A DNA stretch of 64,000 nt from Nonlabens dokdonensis DSW-6 (GTDB lineage Bacteria > Bacteroidota > Bacteroidia > Flavobacteriales > Flavobacteriaceae), in assembly GCF_000332115.1 (NCBI RefSeq), contig NC_020156.1, positions 372,001 through 436,000 on the forward strand, written 5' to 3'. Positions 61,603-64,000 of this stretch are shown here, piece after piece. A program made the position numbers and the translations under genes. How positions within the stretch are numbered: the stretch's first letter is position 1; each line of letters starts with the position of its first letter. The notes under the pieces were generated by a model. The model had not been told where the DNA came from, made no database searches, and worked only from the letters and a program-made list of their open reading frames with translations.

Positions 61603-63021
61603 ATGTCAAAACGAAGAAGAAGAGCTCAAAAATCCTTTGAAAACGTCCCAGTAGTAGACGCTGGAGCAAGAGGTAAAAGTGTTGCAAAAACTGAAGAAGG
61701 TGAAGTCATATTCCTCACTGATGCCGTTCCTGGCGATGTTGTAAATATTCAAACTTTTAAAAAGAAACGTTCCTTTTATGAAGGTCGCGTTACTAAATTT
61801 ATAGAATTAAGTGAGCGACGTGCGGCGCCGGTTTGCAAACATTTCAATACTTGTGGTGGTTGTAAATGGCAGCATATGACTTATGAAAGCCAGCTGTATT
61901 TTAAACAGAAAGAAGTGGTCGAGAATTTGACACGTATAGGACATTTGGAACTTCCAGAAATTACTTCTATTGCAGGTTCATCACAACAATACCATTATCG
62001 CAACAAGATGGAATTTAGCTTCAGTGCAAACAGATGGTTGACTCTTGAAGAGATTCAAAGTGATGTAGAAATTGAAGATAAAAAAGCCTTGGGCTTTCAC
62101 ATTCCAGGCATGTGGGATAAAATTTTGCACCTAGATGAATGCCATCTTCATCCTCAAATAGGAGAAGATATTAGGTTGAGTGTACACGCTTTCGCGAAAG
62201 CGGAAAACATATCTTACTTCAATCCAAGAGAGAAATCTGGAACTTTAAGAACCTTAATGTTACGCATGTCTTCCACCGGTGAAAACATGGTCGTGATTCA
62301 ATTCTTTCAAGACAACGAAGCGCAAAGAGTTGCCTTATTAGATCATTTAAAAGAATCTTTTCCACAAATAACATCGTTGCAATACATTATAAATGAAAAA
62401 GCAAATGACACCATTTATGATCAAGATGTGATTTGTTACCATGGTCGCGATCACATTTTTGAAGAAATGGAAGGTTTGCAATTTAAGATCAATGCCAAGT
62501 CTTTCTATCAAACCAATAGCCAGCAGGCTTATGAGCTGTACAAAATCACAAGAGATTTTGCTGGGTTAAGCGGTGAAGAACTGGTTTATGATTTATACAC
62601 AGGTACTGGAACAATTGCTCAATTTGTAGCAAAAAAAGCCAAGCATGTAGTCGGTATAGAAGCCATTCCTGTAGCTATTGAAGACGCCAAAACAAATGCA
62701 CAACATAATGGTATTGATAACACTACCTTTTTTGCAGGAGATATGAAAGAGGTATTTACTCAAGAATTTATCGACGAGCACGGCCAGCCTGATGTGGTTA
62801 TTACAGATCCGCCGCGAGATGGAATGCATAAAGATGTGGTAGCACAACTGCTTCAATTGAGTGCAAAAAAAATCGTTTATGTAAGTTGTAACAGCGCAAC
62901 ACAAGCACGTGATCTTGCGTTATTGAACGAGAAATATGAAATTACTAAAGTGCAACCGGTAGATATGTTTCCACAAACTCATCATGTAGAAAACGTAGTA
63001 TTACTGGAATTAAGAAAGTAA
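61603..63021 (+). CDS. rlmD: 23S rRNA (uracil-5-)-methyltransferase, RumA/RlmD type
   Basis: About 472 residues from the ATG at 61603. It has an N-terminal TRAM domain (about 15-70), iron-sulfur cysteines C78, C84 and C87 (VCKHFNTCGGCKW) with a fourth near 165, and a Rossmann methyltransferase domain with DLYTGTGTIAQFVA near 325. TDPPRDGMHKDV near 400 and the nucleophile in VYVSCNSATQARDL near 423 complete the signature. It methylates a uracil of 23S rRNA; which position cannot be told from sequence. A 16-bp palindrome encodes HAFAKAE near residue 200. Confidence 0.92.
   Translation: MSKRRRRAQKSFENVPVVDAGARGKSVAKTEEGEVIFLTDAVPGDVVNIQTFKKKRSFYEGRVTKFIELSERRAAPVCKHFNTCGGCKWQHMTYESQLYFKQKEVVENLTRIGHLELPEITSIAGSSQQYHYRNKMEFSFSANRWLTLEEIQSDVEIEDKKALGFHIPGMWDKILHLDECHLHPQIGEDIRLSVHAFAKAENISYFNPREKSGTLRTLMLRMSSTGENMVVIQFFQDNEAQRVALLDHLKESFPQITSLQYIINEKANDTIYDQDVICYHGRDHIFEEMEGLQFKINAKSFYQTNSQQAYELYKITRDFAGLSGEELVYDLYTGTGTIAQFVAKKAKHVVGIEAIPVAIEDAKTNAQHNGIDNTTFFAGDMKEVFTQEFIDEHGQPDVVITDPPRDGMHKDVVAQLLQLSAKKIVYVSCNSATQARDLALLNEKYEITKVQPVDMFPQTHHVENVVLLELRK
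62187..62202. repeat. 16-bp palindrome, copy 14 (in rlmD)
   Basis: Perfect copy read as AFAKA in the region between the iron-sulfur and methyltransferase domains, a place tolerant to extra residues. Confidence 0.95.
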
Positions 63022-63023
63022 AT

Positions 63024-64000
63024 ATGAAAAACACAATTATTCTTTTAGTACTGGTTTTTGTTCTAGGCAGTTGCTCTGAAAATGAAATCCTAACTGCTAA
63101 GGAAACCTATATCAAAGGGAATGTACAGGTAACTGATTCTTTGGAACTAGATAAAATTACTTTATACGGTTATGATATTTTTGAAAAGCAAAGTATTCAA
63201 AAAGACATTCCTATTAATGAAAACGGAGACTTTGAAACCGTCATAGATTTAAAATACGCCTGTGAATTCACCTTGTATGGCATCAATAGTTTTTCAATTC
63301 TCGCCGTTCCTGGCGATACCATCACCGTAAATTTTATAGAAAGTAAAAAAGCGGCTGACTTTGAAGACAATTTACAGTTTACTGGAAGAACAGCGACCAC
63401 ACAAGAAAACCTACAAGACTATCTCAACAATAATCCTATTGATACCGATGAATTTTTCGTGAATGAAAGTGATAAAGATCATAAAGATCTTGAAGAATAC
63501 TTGGGTAATCAAAAAGATGCGCTTAAAAAGCATTACAAAAAGTTTCAAGACGACACTACCATCAACAAATTCTTAAGAGATTACATCAATGCAGACGAGA
63601 AATATGCGCTTCACAATATTAAAATGGAGTATGCATCCTTTGCTAGATATTATGGTAAGAAAGTACCAGAAATGAATAGCGATTATTATAGTAGTATTGA
63701 TAAATTACCAAGACTAGAAAAAGAAGATTTAGTAAATTCTAGTACCGTCAATGATTTACTATATCATCATCATACTTTTGCGTCTCAAGAAATAGAAAAG
63801 AAATCTCCTGAAGCTACTACCACTGAAATTGATCAAATAATCATTGAGAAAGCTATTGAGAAAGACACCTATTTGAACAGGCATACCATTGCCATGTTAG
63901 TTATGGGCGACCTTAAGAATCACTCGCTCCAACTGTATGAAAGCAATTCAGAAAAACTAAACCAATACTTTGAAAATACCACTTTGGGAATTTCTCTGCA
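63024..64000 (+). CDS. Lipoprotein, thioredoxin-like type (3' end outside window)
   Basis: The frame is open from the ATG at 63024 to the window end (325 codons). It has a signal peptide with lipobox LGSC (Cys near 17). The N-terminal beta domain (about 30-115; NGDFETVIDL, FSILAVPGDTITVNF) resembles the DUF4369-like part before TlpA/AhpC thioredoxin domains, followed by a helical Lys/Asp-rich part (about 130-300). The thioredoxin domain with a CxxC, if present, is beyond the window. It starts two bases after the rlmD stop. Confidence 0.7.
   Translation, partial: MKNTIILLVLVFVLGSCSENEILTAKETYIKGNVQVTDSLELDKITLYGYDIFEKQSIQKDIPINENGDFETVIDLKYACEFTLYGINSFSILAVPGDTITVNFIESKKAADFEDNLQFTGRTATTQENLQDYLNNNPIDTDEFFVNESDKDHKDLEEYLGNQKDALKKHYKKFQDDTTINKFLRDYINADEKYALHNIKMEYASFARYYGKKVPEMNSDYYSSIDKLPRLEKEDLVNSSTVNDLLYHHHTFASQEIEKKSPEATTTEIDQIIIEKAIEKDTYLNRHTIAMLVMGDLKNHSLQLYESNSEKLNQYFENTTLGISL

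Noticed and set aside
2875..62202. The 16-bp palindrome as a REP-type element or transposon end
   Set aside because: No transposase is present, copies occur singly, and no long inverted partner or target-site duplication is visible. Kept as a repeat of unknown origin.

Overview
The window is chromosomal DNA of a marine Flavobacteriia member. Supporting signs are low GC, SusC/SusD pairs, type IX secretion (T9SS) C-terminal tails, -7 promoter boxes of the TAnnTTTG type, almost no purine-rich ribosome binding sites, and a 16-bp palindrome (CGCTTTCGCGAAAGCG) recurring about every 5 kb. I cannot name the genus safely; a Nonlabens- or Dokdonia-like genus is a guess. About the first 50 kb is one accessory region for uronic-acid polysaccharides. 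The last 13 kb is mixed housekeeping and small membrane-protein genes. I see no rRNA, no complete tRNA, no CRISPR array, no insertion sequence and no phage genes.

Layout. (1) 1-1260, plus strand: 3' part of a PL6-like beta-helix alginate lyase. (2) 1621-4997, minus: PL17 oligoalginate lyase, KdgF and an SDR (probable DEH reductase). (3) 5194-6045, minus: EamA-type exporter. (4) 6137-20454, minus: a second polysaccharide utilisation locus with SusC, SusD, GH88, GH2, a hybrid two-component sensor and a beta-helix protein. (5) 20767-28539, plus: operon uxuB-uxuA-kduI-kduD-DUF4861-TRAP transporter (P, Q, M), closed by a strong terminator. (6) 28638-30053, minus: uxaC. (7) 30150-47147, minus: alginate locus SusC-SusD-PL6-IPT/TIG binding protein-two lamin-tail-domain T9SS proteins-jelly-roll candidate lyase-CE7 esterase-PL7. 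(8) 47318-49832, minus: GntR regulator, kdgA, kdgK. (9) 50324-64000: lipoprotein plus VWA-like pair, cysteine desulfurase, calcium-repeat lipoprotein, Smr protein, a T9SS protein, a DUF2752/CCC/CD225 membrane-protein cluster, rocD, rlmD and a truncated lipoprotein gene.

How it fits together. All the carbohydrate genes converge on 2-keto-3-deoxygluconate (KDG). Alginate is cut outside the cell by PL7 and PL6, imported by SusC/D, reduced to unsaturated monomers by PL17, linearised by KdgF and reduced to KDG by the SDR. The second locus should release unsaturated and saturated glucuronate (GH88, GH2). Unsaturated units go through KduI/KduD and free glucuronate through UxaC/UxuB/UxuA, both to KDG. 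KdgK and KdgA then yield pyruvate and glyceraldehyde-3-phosphate. Near-identical palindromes of the UxuR/ExuR type (TTGGTnnACCAA) lie before the PL17 operon, the uxuB operon and gntR, with a weaker one before kdgK. The GntR protein is therefore the probable common regulator. The second locus also has its own hybrid sensor.

Most worth follow-up: the repeated palindrome and its use inside genes, the tandem operator arrangement, the unassigned jelly-roll and beta-helix candidate lyases, the lamin-tail proteins inside an alginate locus, and the DUF2752/CCC/CD225 cluster. All functional names come from reading motifs and context; no database search was possible.
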